DNA of 64,000 nt from Myxococcales bacterium (GTDB lineage Bacteria > Myxococcota_A > UBA9160 > SZUA-336). Where the stretch lies: NCBI GenBank assembly GCA_013215565.1, contig JABSQV010000016.1, positions 1-64,000 on the forward strand, in the 5' to 3' direction. How positions within the stretch are numbered: the stretch's first letter is position 1; every line of letters begins with the position of its first letter. This document shows, piece by piece, positions 26,629-35,829 of the stretch. A program made the translations under genes and the position numbers. The notes beneath the pieces are model-generated. The model was given only the letters and a program-made list of their open reading frames with translations, had not been told where the DNA came from and did no database searches.

Positions 26629-26736
26629 GTGAGCGACGAGACCCACAGCTTCGAGATCGAAATTTCCGGAGCCCCGCGCGGCAGGAGCATGAATCCGTGC
26701 CCGGGTCGCGTGCGCCGGCGCGCTCGGCGCCTGTGA
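26629..26736 (+). CDS. Possible 35-residue protein translationally coupled to the AddB-like gene
   Basis: A GTG with AAGGGA about 7 nt upstream opens a frame of 35 codons starting VSDETHSFEIEISGAPRG and ending in an Arg-rich tail. Its TGA overlaps the GTG of the helicase gene as GTGA, the same coupling used by annotated genes here. The first half looks protein-like (alternating EIEI strand), the second is basic. It could be a small protein, a leader peptide that sets helicase translation, or chance. No family recognised. Confidence 0.35.
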   Translation: MSDETHSFEIEISGAPRGRSMNPCPGRVRRRARRL

Positions 26737-29700
26737 CGGGCGAGACGACGACCGGCCGGATTCGTATCGAACGCGGCGTACGCAACACCGAGGCCCGACT
26801 CACGGCCGAGGTCGAACGCGAACTCGAAGCGCAGCGGCGGGAGCCGTCCCTGCTCGCCCACCCGGTCCGGATCGTCGTGCCCTCGCGTTCGCTGCGCGAA
26901 CACCTGGCCGCGGCCTTCGTGCGCCGCTTCGGAACGCTGCTCGGTTTCGAGCTGCAGTCTCTGTACGGACTGGCCCGGGAAATTCTCGATCGCGACCACG
27001 CCGAGGTCGCGGGAGGCGATCTGCTGTATCCCGCGATCGTGAGCGAACTCGCGCGCAACGAGCCCGCGCTGCAGCGCGAGCTGGCTCCGCTTCGCAACGG
27101 ATTCTCGGTCGTGGTCGCAGCGGTCTCGGACCTGATCGATGCCGGTCTCGAGCCGGCGGATGGCGAAACCCTCTCGGCGCAGCTGCGCGGGGTGCGGCCG
27201 TCGCGAGAGCGCGCAGAGGCGGTTCTGCGCGTAGCCGTCGGCAGTCTCCGGAGGATGGAGAAGCTCGGGATCGGGCGCGCCTCCCATGTGATCCGCTCTG
27301 CGCGCCGCGCCCTCGAACGCGATCCCGAGCGTTTGCTTCCGTCACGCCGCATCCTCGTATACGGCTTCGCCGACGCCACCGGGATCGCGAGCGAGTTGAT
27401 CGAATGCCTGGTCCGGAAGAGAAATACGGAGCTCCTGATCGACGAGCCTCCGGATCCGGCGGACCCGAGCCTGAGCGATCCGGGCGCCGAGTTCACTCAA
27501 CGCTTCGTCGCGCGGCTCGCGCAGTCGGCCTCGATCGAACGCAGCGAGGCCGAGGTCCCGACGACGGAGCTCGCACTCTTCGGAGCCCCGGGGATCCAGG
27601 CCGAGCTGCGCGAGGTCGCGGTCCGCGTCGGAACTCTGCTGGAGGCGGGCGAGCGCGCGGAGGGGATCGGCGTGGTCGCGCGAACGCTCGAGCCCTACGC
27701 GGTCGCAATCCGGACCCAGTTCGATCGCGCGGGCATTCCGTTCTCGGGGGTCGGTGCTTCGGGGCCGCCGGGCCCCGAGCGGCGGGCCATAGAGGCCCTG
27801 CTCGAAGTCGTGAGACGGCGCGCAGACGCGCCCGCAGATCGCTGGCTCGAGGCCCGGCAACTCGAACTCTCGCGCGGCGAGCGCGCCGACCTGCGGCTGG
27901 CGCTTCAAGCGCTGGGCGCGGCGCGCCTGCGCGACGTCGCGGCGCTCCGGCTCACGGAACTGCTGGGCACGTCCGCCAAGTTCGCGCTACCCGTCCGGCA
28001 CGGCATCTCACTCTCCGAGGACCTCGACCGGGATGAGACGCGGCCGCGTGCCGAGCGCCGCTGCGTGTCGCGCGAACTTCTCGAGCAGGCCACCGCGGCT
28101 GCCGCCGATCTCGTCGGCGCGTGCGAGGCCTGGCCCGCCGAGACGAACTTCGGGACACACCTGAGCCGCCTCCGCGACCTGCTACGCGGTCCGCTCGAGT
28201 GGCTGCCGGGCACACCCTCGGCTGACGCGGTGTTCGGGGCGCTCGCGACGCTCGAATTGGATGCGCCCGAGCAGCTCCGCATGCCCTACTCGGAGTTCGC
28301 GCTGCTCCTCGAACGCCTGCTCGCGGACGTCGCCGCGATTCCGATCGGAGGACGCGGCGGCGGCATCGCCGTCCTCGACGTCACGGAGGCGCGCGGCCGC
28401 TGCTTCGAGCACCTGTTCGTGGTCGGCATGAACCGCAATCTCTTTCCGAGGCTGGTCACGGAAGACCCGCTGCTCCCGGACTCCGTGCGCGAGGACTGGC
28501 GCGCCGGGCTCCCGGCGATTCCGATCAAGGGCCTCGGCACGAGAGAGGAACGCTATCTGTTCGCGCAGCTGCTGCATGCGAGCCCACAGGTCACGCTCTC
28601 CTGGCAGACCCTCGACGCGGAGGGCAGGTCTCGCGCCCCGTCTCCCTGGATCGAAGGCCTTCGGCTCGCCAACCTCGCGATCGCGGAAGACGCCGTCTCG
28701 TCTCCCTTCGCGCCCGCCTCCGGGTCCGCCGCCGCGCGAGCGCCCAGGAGTGCGCACGAACACGCGATCCTGGCCGGACTCTACGGAACCCGGGGCCGAT
28801 TCGAGGCCGCGCTCACAGAGGCGCTCGCGGAGCGCGACCGCACGCTGGGCTATCCGGAAGCAGAAGCGGCCCGCGCGGCGAAGGCCCGCACCGCCGTGCT
28901 CGACGAGATCGACCCCGGCCGGCGCCACCCGGCCGAGCAGCTCGGGCCCTTCTTTGGCGCGGTCGGGCCGGTGAGCCACCCGGCCGATCCGCGCAACGCG
29001 GAGCTGTTTGTGACGACGCTGGAGAGCCTCGCTGCCTGCCCCTGGCAGACCTTCGTGCAGCGATTCCTGCGCATCGCGCCGAGCCCGGATCCCCTCTCGA
29101 ACCTGCCCGGCTTTTCGCCAATGCTGATTGGCGCAGTCGTGCACGAGGCGCTCGATCGCCTCACGCGCGGCTCCCTCGAAGAAGCGCGCGCCGGCGGTGG
29201 GCAGAGCCGCTTCGAGGTACTGATGCGGGGCTCGCCGCAAGCGGTGGCGTGGCCGACGGAGTCCGCGTTGCACGAAATCATCACGGACGCGGCGCTTGCG
29301 GTGATGCGCGACGAAGGCATCGCATTCGCGGGCTTCGCTCCCGCGCTTGCGGCGCTTGCGCTGCCGCTGGTGCAACGCGCGGGTGCCCTGGACTGGCCCG
29401 CGGCCCCGGACGGGCTGCTCGTGCTCGGAAGCGAGGTTCAGGGCACGGCCCCGATCAGAGATGCCGCGGGGCGTGTGCGGCAGCTTCACTTCAAGGCAGA
29501 CCGCGTCGACCGGCGGAATGGAACGCCCGTACTCACCGACTACAAGACCGGAGCGCCGGTTTCGGATCGCAAGACCGAGAGCGTCCGACGCAAGCACCTG
29601 CTCAACCAGATCGGCTCGGGGCAGAGACTCCAGACCGTCGCCTACGCGCGTTCAGCCGGAACTCCCGGGGCCGAGGGACGCTACCTCTTCCTGAAGGAGA

Positions 29701-30020
29701 CGCTCGACTCCGAAATGGCGCAGGTATCGGTCAGCGCGGGCGACGACGAGGCCAACGCGCGCTTCGACTCGGCCATCGCCACTCTGCTGGCTGCGCTCGA
29801 TCGCGGGGCCTTCCTGCCGAGACTCTCGGAACCGAAGGGCAATCGCGCGCAGAAACGCTGCGAGTCCTGCGAGGTAAGCGAGGCCTGCGTGCGCAACGAC
29901 TCGAGCGCCCGCGCGCGCTTCGAACGCTGGGCCGCGCTTCAGCAGAACGCCACCTCGAGCACGGAACCCGAACGGCTCCTGCGCGACCTCTGGCAGCTTC
30001 CGGTCGCGGGGCAGACATGA
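26733..30020 (+). CDS. AddB-like helicase/nuclease subunit (PD-(D/E)XK, 4Fe-4S)
   Basis: 1095 residues from the GTG at 26733. The N-terminal part (VRIVVPSRSLREHLAAAF, FELQSLYGLAREILD) resembles AddB, where the helicase fold has lost ATPase motifs. GGGIAVLDVTEARGRCFEHLFVVGMNRNLFP is the conserved late helicase motif of AddB. The C-terminal nuclease has HFKADRVDRR and LTDYKTGAP (the D and K of the PD-(D/E)XK site). CPWQTF near residue 768 and CESCEVSEAC near 1042 supply four Cys for a 4Fe-4S cluster, as in AddB. With the downstream AddA-like gene (ATGA overlap) it should form a double-strand-break resection enzyme. Confidence 0.85.
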   Translation: MTGETTTGRIRIERGVRNTEARLTAEVERELEAQRREPSLLAHPVRIVVPSRSLREHLAAAFVRRFGTLLGFELQSLYGLAREILDRDHAEVAGGDLLYPAIVSELARNEPALQRELAPLRNGFSVVVAAVSDLIDAGLEPADGETLSAQLRGVRPSRERAEAVLRVAVGSLRRMEKLGIGRASHVIRSARRALERDPERLLPSRRILVYGFADATGIASELIECLVRKRNTELLIDEPPDPADPSLSDPGAEFTQRFVARLAQSASIERSEAEVPTTELALFGAPGIQAELREVAVRVGTLLEAGERAEGIGVVARTLEPYAVAIRTQFDRAGIPFSGVGASGPPGPERRAIEALLEVVRRRADAPADRWLEARQLELSRGERADLRLALQALGAARLRDVAALRLTELLGTSAKFALPVRHGISLSEDLDRDETRPRAERRCVSRELLEQATAAAADLVGACEAWPAETNFGTHLSRLRDLLRGPLEWLPGTPSADAVFGALATLELDAPEQLRMPYSEFALLLERLLADVAAIPIGGRGGGIAVLDVTEARGRCFEHLFVVGMNRNLFPRLVTEDPLLPDSVREDWRAGLPAIPIKGLGTREERYLFAQLLHASPQVTLSWQTLDAEGRSRAPSPWIEGLRLANLAIAEDAVSSPFAPASGSAAARAPRSAHEHAILAGLYGTRGRFEAALTEALAERDRTLGYPEAEAARAAKARTAVLDEIDPGRRHPAEQLGPFFGAVGPVSHPADPRNAELFVTTLESLAACPWQTFVQRFLRIAPSPDPLSNLPGFSPMLIGAVVHEALDRLTRGSLEEARAGGGQSRFEVLMRGSPQAVAWPTESALHEIITDAALAVMRDEGIAFAGFAPALAALALPLVQRAGALDWPAAPDGLLVLGSEVQGTAPIRDAAGRVRQLHFKADRVDRRNGTPVLTDYKTGAPVSDRKTESVRRKHLLNQIGSGQRLQTVAYARSAGTPGAEGRYLFLKETLDSEMAQVSVSAGDDEANARFDSAIATLLAALDRGAFLPRLSEPKGNRAQKRCESCEVSEACVRNDSSARARFERWAALQQNATSSTEPERLLRDLWQLPVAGQT

Positions 30021-33000
30021 CCCGCCGAAGGCAAGCGTTGCTCGCACGCGACGCCGCGGCACGTAGCGCGGCGCAGGCGGAATTCTCGCGACCGCTGGTG
30101 GTCGAGGCGGGCGCCGGAACCGGCAAGACCACCACGCTGGTCGCCCGCATCGTCGTCTGGTGCATGGGACCGGGATGGAAAGAGGCGGCAGATCGCAGGC
30201 ACGACTCTGAGAGCGCGGCCCGCGTGCTGCGCCGGGTCGTCGCCATCACCTTTACAGACGCCGCCGCAGCCGAGATGGAGGCCCGTGTCGGCTCGATGCT
30301 GCACGAGATCGCAGCCGGGAACCTACCCAGAGGCGTAGACGAGGAGCGGCTGCCCGCCGACCTGGATCTCCGGAAACGCCGTGCGCGCGCCCTGCTCGGC
30401 GCGCTCGACCGGCTGGTGGTCCAGACAATCCACGCCTTCTGCCGCCGGCTCCTGGTCGCGCACCCGCTCGAGGCGGGCGTCCATCCCAGCTTCGAAGTAG
30501 ACGCGGACGGCACGCACCGCGAGGAGATCGCGCGGGAGGTCGTCGAGTCGGCCCTGCGAGACGCCTACGGCGATCCACCCGAACCCGACTACCTGACCCT
30601 CGCCCGGGAGCAGATCGGCCCGCCCCAGATCGCGGCCGCACTCGAAGAACTGGTCGCGGCTGGCGTCCCGGCGGCGGCCCTGGCCAAGGACCCGCTTTCG
30701 GCCGCGCGGATCCGGGAGTTTCAGGAGAGCCTGGGCGCAGCGCTCGAGCCCCTGCAGGCACTCGCGCACGCGCTCGACAGCACGCAAACCGCCCGGGCGG
30801 TCGCGTCCGCAGTCTCGCAGCTTTCCGATCTGGTCGCGTCGGCCGAAGGCTGCTCGACTGCCGAGTTCGAGGCCTTCGCGGAGCGCTTCAGGGAGATCAC
30901 GACCGATTCAGTGCGCGGGCGGCTGCGGGACTGGGCCCGGAACAAGGCAGGGCCCACGGAGCGCGCCGCGTTCGGGGACCACGAGGACACGATCTTCGCC
31001 GCGGCGAAGCGGCTGGTTCCGGAGATCAACCTCGGCCGGGCACTCCGCCCTCGACGCCTCGAGGCCGCGCGTGCGGTCCTGCGCGGGTTACTCGAGCGCG
31101 TGGAGGCAGCACTGCGCACGCGCGGGATCGCGACCTATCCGATGCTGCTCGACTCCGCGCTGGCGCTGCTCGAGCGCCATCCGGCGCTCGCCGCCGAGAT
31201 CCGCCGCGGCATCGATCAACTCCTCGTCGACGAGTTCCAGGACACGGATCCCACCCAGTGCAGCATCGTGAAGGCCCTGGCACTTTCAGGACCGCCCGAC
31301 AGCCGCCCCGGGCTCTTCGTCGTCGGCGACCCCAAGCAGTCAATCTACGGGTGGCGCAGCGCAGACCTGCGCTCCTACTCGGAGTTCCTGTCGGAGATCA
31401 AGCGCGAGGGGGGCCGGATTCACCTGCTCTCGCGAAACTACCGCTCGGCCGGCGCGATCCTCGAGGAGGTCGATGCCGTCATCAAGCCCTGCATGAGAGA
31501 AGAGACCGGGCTTCAGCCGCGTTTCGAATCCTTGATTCCGCGCCCGAACCCGCCGGAGCCGTTTACGGAGGGCGGCCGTGCCGCTGCCGAATACTGGATC
31601 TCGTGGGACTTCGATTCCGAAACGCGAGTGCCGCAACCGAAGACCCTGGCAGCCAGGGCAAGAGAGATCGAATCCAGGGCACTCGCGCGAGACCTGCGGG
31701 AACTCCACGATCGGCACGGCGTCCGCTGGAGCGACATCGGCGTGCTCTTCCGCACGCGCACCGACGTCGAATCCTACCTGGAAGAGTTGCGCGACCTCGA
31801 CGTCCCCTATCAGATCGACGGAGACCGCAGCTACTACCAACGCCGCGAGATCATCGAATGCAGCGCCCTGCTTCGCACGATCCTCGACCCCAATGATCAT
31901 CTCGCGCTTCTGACCGTACTGCGATCCGCCTTCGTCGGCGTCCCCGACGCGGCGCTCATACCGCTCTGGACCCGCGACTTCCCGAGGCAGGTGACCGAAC
32001 TGGACGGTTCAGAGGAGCTCGATCAGCTCGTCGCCCTCGTGCGCGAGGTCGCAGCCCGGCTCCCGGAGCTGGAAGTGCCGGGCCTCGCCGAGCTCGCCGG
32101 ATGGGAACAGAACCTGATCTCGGCGCTTCGCTCGGTCCGCGCGCTGCGCGCGGCCTTCGAGGCCGAGCCCGCAGACCGCTTCGTCGAGCTCCTCCGCCGC
32201 CACTTCTTGATGGAAGCGACGGAGGCCGCACGCTACCTGGGCCCCTACCGGCTGGCCAACCTGGAACGGTTCTTCGATCGCCTCGTCGACGATCTCACGA
32301 CCGCAGGCGGGGACCCGCACACACTGCTTCGCCGGCTGCGGCGGCGCGTTGCCGAAGCGTCGCCAGAGGAAGAAGCGCGTCCCAAAGAGACCGCCCTGGA
32401 AGCAGTCAAGATCTGCACCATTCACCAGTCCAAGGGCTTGGAGTTCGAACACGTCTATCTGATGCAGCTTCACAAGCAGAAGCCCTCGAAGCAACCCGAA
32501 TTCGTGTCCGGGCACCTCGGAGATTCCTTCGAGTACCGGATCCTGGGTGCCCCGACTCTGGGACTGGTCCGGCTGGAGGCCCGGCGCGAGGAGGTCGAAG
32601 CTGCAGAAAGAGTCCGGTCCCTGTACGTGGGGATGACACGCGCAAAGCGCCGGCTCGTACTCTCCGGAGCGTGGCCGGTACGGCCGGCTCGCCCTCCCGA
32701 GGACGCGTTGAGCCACGTGGACCTACTCAAGCTACGCGAACCCGGGCCGCCCGATCTGGAAGAACGAGCCGCAGAGCTGGAGGGCGACCGCTTCGACGCG
32801 TCCAACGCGCAGTGGGTCTTTCCAGAACTGCTGGCCGGCGCCCGGAATGCGGCCGGGCCGACGGACGAGCGCGCCGCTTGGCTGGCGACTCCGGACGAGA
32901 TCCGACGCGACGCAGATCGCATCGAGCGGGATCGGACCGCCGCCCGCAAGCAGGCGGCGCGTCCGTTTCGCGCCGCCGCCTCGGACGAGTCGCATCACGA

Positions 33001-33586
33001 GCTACGGCAGGGCGCGCTCGACCCCGCGAGCGGTGCCGGTTTCGGCCGCCCGGCAGCGCTTGCGGTCGGAACCGCGATCCACCGCGTACTCGAAGAACTC
33101 GATCTCTTTGCGGACCCGGGACCGCAACTCGAGCATGCGCGCCAAACCGTTCGCATGGAACTCGGCCGCGAGTTCGGTGGCGCCGAACTCGAGACCGCCG
33201 TCGCGGACGCGCAGGATATCCTCCGGTCACTCGAACACGGCTCGCTGCTCAAGAAACTCTGCGGTCTCCGAGAACGCGTCATCGCGCGTGAACTTCCGCT
33301 CCAGCTCGCGCCTGATCCCGACGAATTCGGCGCCGTGGGCTTCGTGGCCGGCGCAATCGACCTGGTCTACCGCGACCCCGAGACGAATGCATGGGTCGTA
33401 GCGGACTTCAAGACCGACCGAGCCGAAGCGCAAGAAGTCCCTGCGCGGGCCGAGATCTACGCGGCACAAGGGCGCGTCTACACACGCGCGCTGCAGCGCG
33501 GCCTCGGGCTCGATCACGAGCCCCGCTTTGAACTCTGGTTCCTGCGCCCGGACCGGATCGAGGTGCAGCCGCCGCTCCCCGACTGA
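30017..33586 (+). CDS. AddA-like UvrD-family helicase with C-terminal nuclease
   Basis: 1189 residues from the ATG at 30017. UvrD motifs are intact: Walker A EAGAGTGKTTTLVARI, FTDAAAAEM (Ia), LLVDEFQDTDPTQ (II), VGDPKQSIYGWRSADL (III), HQSKGLEFEHVYL (V) and LYVGMTRAKRRLVLSG (VI). The nuclease follows: AVGTAIHRVLEELD, AGAIDLVYRD and VVADFKTDRAE. It unwinds and degrades broken DNA ends from the 3' strand, in partnership with the AddB-like subunit. RecB is less likely because no RecC- or RecD-like genes are present. Confidence 0.92.
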   Translation: MTRRRQALLARDAAARSAAQAEFSRPLVVEAGAGTGKTTTLVARIVVWCMGPGWKEAADRRHDSESAARVLRRVVAITFTDAAAAEMEARVGSMLHEIAAGNLPRGVDEERLPADLDLRKRRARALLGALDRLVVQTIHAFCRRLLVAHPLEAGVHPSFEVDADGTHREEIAREVVESALRDAYGDPPEPDYLTLAREQIGPPQIAAALEELVAAGVPAAALAKDPLSAARIREFQESLGAALEPLQALAHALDSTQTARAVASAVSQLSDLVASAEGCSTAEFEAFAERFREITTDSVRGRLRDWARNKAGPTERAAFGDHEDTIFAAAKRLVPEINLGRALRPRRLEAARAVLRGLLERVEAALRTRGIATYPMLLDSALALLERHPALAAEIRRGIDQLLVDEFQDTDPTQCSIVKALALSGPPDSRPGLFVVGDPKQSIYGWRSADLRSYSEFLSEIKREGGRIHLLSRNYRSAGAILEEVDAVIKPCMREETGLQPRFESLIPRPNPPEPFTEGGRAAAEYWISWDFDSETRVPQPKTLAARAREIESRALARDLRELHDRHGVRWSDIGVLFRTRTDVESYLEELRDLDVPYQIDGDRSYYQRREIIECSALLRTILDPNDHLALLTVLRSAFVGVPDAALIPLWTRDFPRQVTELDGSEELDQLVALVREVAARLPELEVPGLAELAGWEQNLISALRSVRALRAAFEAEPADRFVELLRRHFLMEATEAARYLGPYRLANLERFFDRLVDDLTTAGGDPHTLLRRLRRRVAEASPEEEARPKETALEAVKICTIHQSKGLEFEHVYLMQLHKQKPSKQPEFVSGHLGDSFEYRILGAPTLGLVRLEARREEVEAAERVRSLYVGMTRAKRRLVLSGAWPVRPARPPEDALSHVDLLKLREPGPPDLEERAAELEGDRFDASNAQWVFPELLAGARNAAGPTDERAAWLATPDEIRRDADRIERDRTAARKQAARPFRAAASDESHHELRQGALDPASGAGFGRPAALAVGTAIHRVLEELDLFADPGPQLEHARQTVRMELGREFGGAELETAVADAQDILRSLEHGSLLKKLCGLRERVIARELPLQLAPDPDEFGAVGFVAGAIDLVYRDPETNAWVVADFKTDRAEAQEVPARAEIYAAQGRVYTRALQRGLGLDHEPRFELWFLRPDRIEVQPPLPD

Positions 33587-33598
33587 CCCGCGCCGGTC

Positions 33599-34162
33599 TC
33601 AGTCGATCGACAGGCTCTCGATCTCGCCGCCGCAGTAAATGTTGAACGCGATCGCCGTCTCGACCGCGCGGGTCGCGATGGCCTCGGCATCGAGGTCCAG
33701 TTCGAAGAGATGGTGGAGTGCGCCCATGGCGAAGTCCGCACCCGATCCGATCGCGAAATAGCGGTCGAAGCGGGTCACGCCGAGATCCGAGGCCACGTAG
33801 AAGATGCCGGTCGTACCCGCAATCACGAAGGTCGCGTCGAGATTTCCGAACGGGGACTCGTCCTTGCTGACCTGGTCGTTCACAAACGGGTAGCGTGCGT
33901 GCAGATCCTTCCAGAGTTCGAGGAAAAAGGAGAATATGCTCGGCTTGTCGATCGGTTCGGGCAAATCCTTGGCCTGCAGAAAGTCTTCGAGGATGTCCTC
34001 GTAGAGCGCCCAACCGGTCGTTCCGAGAATCATCGGTCCTACGGTTCGGATCTTTCGCGCCCGCGCGTTCGGAAGCGGGACTTTGAGCGACCCGAAGTTC
34101 GACTGGCTGTCGGCCGCGACACAGGTCTTCCCATTCTTTTTCACCGCTACAACGATCGACAC
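33599..34162 (-). CDS. Proteasome/HslV-like Ntn hydrolase with an N-terminal serine
   Basis: 187 residues from a GTG preceded by GAGGGAGGG. The HslV/proteasome-beta pattern runs through the protein: a first strand IVVAVKKNGKTCVAADSQ with the Asp, a Lys in the loop after it, and YFAIGSGADFAMGALHHLFELDLDAEAIATRAVETA near the C terminus. In HslV and proteasomes the residue after the initiator Met is the Thr nucleophile; here it is Ser. No HslU or other unfoldase gene is nearby. It may be a self-compartmentalising peptidase of an undescribed subfamily, or one working with an unlinked ATPase. Confidence 0.75.
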   Translation of the reverse strand: MSIVVAVKKNGKTCVAADSQSNFGSLKVPLPNARARKIRTVGPMILGTTGWALYEDILEDFLQAKDLPEPIDKPSIFSFFLELWKDLHARYPFVNDQVSKDESPFGNLDATFVIAGTTGIFYVASDLGVTRFDRYFAIGSGADFAMGALHHLFELDLDAEAIATRAVETAIAFNIYCGGEIESLSID

Positions 34163-34266
34163 CCAGACCCTCCCTCTGCAATTTCTCGAAAACTTCGAAC
34201 GCTCTCGGACCCCGCGACGTCAAAACCCAGGGCACTCCGGGCGAGAGCATACCGGTTTCGGGGCGC

Positions 34267-34272
34267 TACAAT
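34267..34272 (+). promoter_or_regulatory. -10 box (TACAAT) for the PatB-like lyase gene
   Basis: TACAAT matches TATAAT at 5 of 6 positions and ends 8 nt before the ATG at 34281; no Shine-Dalgarno. Same geometry as the TATAATA element at 4159. Confidence 0.5.
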
Positions 34273-34280
34273 GGGCCTGC

Positions 34281-35780
34281 ATGCTGAGCCTCGAGTTCCC
34301 CCCGCTCCGCTTCCTCGTAGAGCACCGCGAGACCGGGTCCGATCTCGGTCCTACCCTGCGCGTGCTCGAGTCGGAGAGCGGCCGGGAGCGGCTGCGCTTC
34401 GACTGCTTCGAGAACAGGCCTCACTATCACTTCGACCCGGCCGGCCGCAACGAGGTGAACCACATCGAACGCTCGCTGGACCCGATCGCGTGGACGCTCT
34501 CGCTACTCGAACGCGACCTCGTCGGCTGCCTCTCCCGAGCGGGACTCGAGTCGGCGCCCTTCCCTCCCGACGCACTCGGGCCGCTCCTGGCAAAACTCGA
34601 CACGGCCATGCGGAATCCGCCACTGGACCTCGAGGTCTTCGACGTCGACAGCCTGCGCGCACGCCGCGGCGAGAAGTGGCGCACCTACCCCGCCGATGTG
34701 CTGCCCGCCTGGGTCGCCGACATGGACTTTCCGCTCGCCGGGCCGATCCAGCGGGTGCTCCGGACCGCCACTGAAATCCAGGATGTCGGCTATCCCGTAA
34801 ACCCACGGCCGCGCGACCTGCCGACGTTGTTCAGCGAAAGGATGCGCGATCGCTTCGCCTGGGAGCCGGACCCCGCGCGTTGCGAGGTCCTCACCGACGT
34901 CGTTCAAGGGATCTACATCGCCCTGCTCACGCTGAGCGATCCGGGAGACGGCGTCTGCACGCTCACGCCCATCTACCCGCCCTTCCTGTCCGCGCTCGAA
35001 GAGACCGGGCGGCGTCTCGTGCACTCCAGCCTGGTCCAGGGATCGCGCGGCTTCGAAATCGATTTCGACGAACTCGGAGAGCAGATCGACGCCGGAACCC
35101 GGATCCTTCTGCTCTCCCACCCACACAACCCCAGCGGCCGGGCGTTCTCGCGCGAAGAGTTGGGGCGTCTTGCAGAACTCGCGCTTCAGCGCGATCTGCT
35201 CGTGATCTCGGACGAGATCCACGCAGACCTGGTCTATCCGGGCCGCGCGCACCTTCCCTTTGCTTCGCTCGGGCCCGAGGTCGAGGCGCGGACCATCACG
35301 CTCAACTCCGCAACCAAGGCCTTCAACATCGCGGGACTCCGCTGTGCGGTCGGCGCCTTTGGAAGCCGCGACCTGCACGACCGTTTTCTCTCGATCCCGC
35401 GCCACGTACGCGGCGGAATCGGGAGCCTCGGCCTCTCCGCCACCGTCGCCGCCTGGAAGCACTCGCAGCCCTGGCTCGACCACACGCTCGTCTATCTTCG
35501 AGAAAATCGCGACTTCCTCGCAGAGCGCGTCGCCCGGCATCTGCCCGGCGTCGTACATTTTCCGCCCGAGGCCACCTACCTCGCGTGGCTCGACTTCCGC
35601 GCCCTGGACCTTCCTCGCGGTCCCTACGCGTTCTTCCTGGAGAACGCGCGTGTGGCCCTCTCCGACGGCGCGCGCTTCGGTCCCGGAGGTGAGGGCGCCG
35701 TGCGCGTGAACTTCGCGACCCCGCGACCGATTCTGACCGAGTTGCTCGAGCGCATGGAGAAGGCGGTCGCAGCTGGCTGA
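34281..35780 (+). CDS. PatB/MalY-type aminotransferase-like C-S lyase with an extra N-terminal domain
   Basis: 499 residues. Residues from about 115 on are a fold-type I PLP enzyme of the PatB/MalY class (cystathionine beta-lyase-like): LPAWVADMDFPLAGPIQ, LTDVVQGIYIALL, HPHNPSGRAFSREEL, SDEIHADLVYPG, TLNSATKAFNIAGLRCA with the PLP Lys, and GAVRVNFATPRPIL. Residues 1-110 are a separate domain with RFDCFENRPHYHFDP and LDPIAWTLSLLERDL, which I do not see in ordinary PatB proteins. The start at 34281 is set by the -10 box 8 nt upstream; the frame continues upstream without good coding character. Confidence 0.85.
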   Translation: MLSLEFPPLRFLVEHRETGSDLGPTLRVLESESGRERLRFDCFENRPHYHFDPAGRNEVNHIERSLDPIAWTLSLLERDLVGCLSRAGLESAPFPPDALGPLLAKLDTAMRNPPLDLEVFDVDSLRARRGEKWRTYPADVLPAWVADMDFPLAGPIQRVLRTATEIQDVGYPVNPRPRDLPTLFSERMRDRFAWEPDPARCEVLTDVVQGIYIALLTLSDPGDGVCTLTPIYPPFLSALEETGRRLVHSSLVQGSRGFEIDFDELGEQIDAGTRILLLSHPHNPSGRAFSREELGRLAELALQRDLLVISDEIHADLVYPGRAHLPFASLGPEVEARTITLNSATKAFNIAGLRCAVGAFGSRDLHDRFLSIPRHVRGGIGSLGLSATVAAWKHSQPWLDHTLVYLRENRDFLAERVARHLPGVVHFPPEATYLAWLDFRALDLPRGPYAFFLENARVALSDGARFGPGGEGAVRVNFATPRPILTELLERMEKAVAAG

Positions 35781-35789
35781 GGCAAAACG

Positions 35790-35829
35790 CGTCCGACCAC
35801 GGCGCCCGCGGCCGGCTCCAGCGGACGCT
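35790..35829. terminator. Inverted repeat between convergent genes, possible bidirectional terminator
   Basis: GCGTCCG at 35790-35796 pairs with CGGACGC at 35823-35829. It sits in the 47-nt gap between the convergent lyase and TetR genes, its right arm touching the TetR stop codon. The 26-nt loop is G+C-rich; no T-run. Confidence 0.35.

Noticed and set aside
26595-26732. Extending the AddB-like gene to an ATG at 26595
   Set aside because: The added residues are low-complexity and polar, and the ATG is inside a TAGAAT -10 box; the GTG at 26733 fits the family start.
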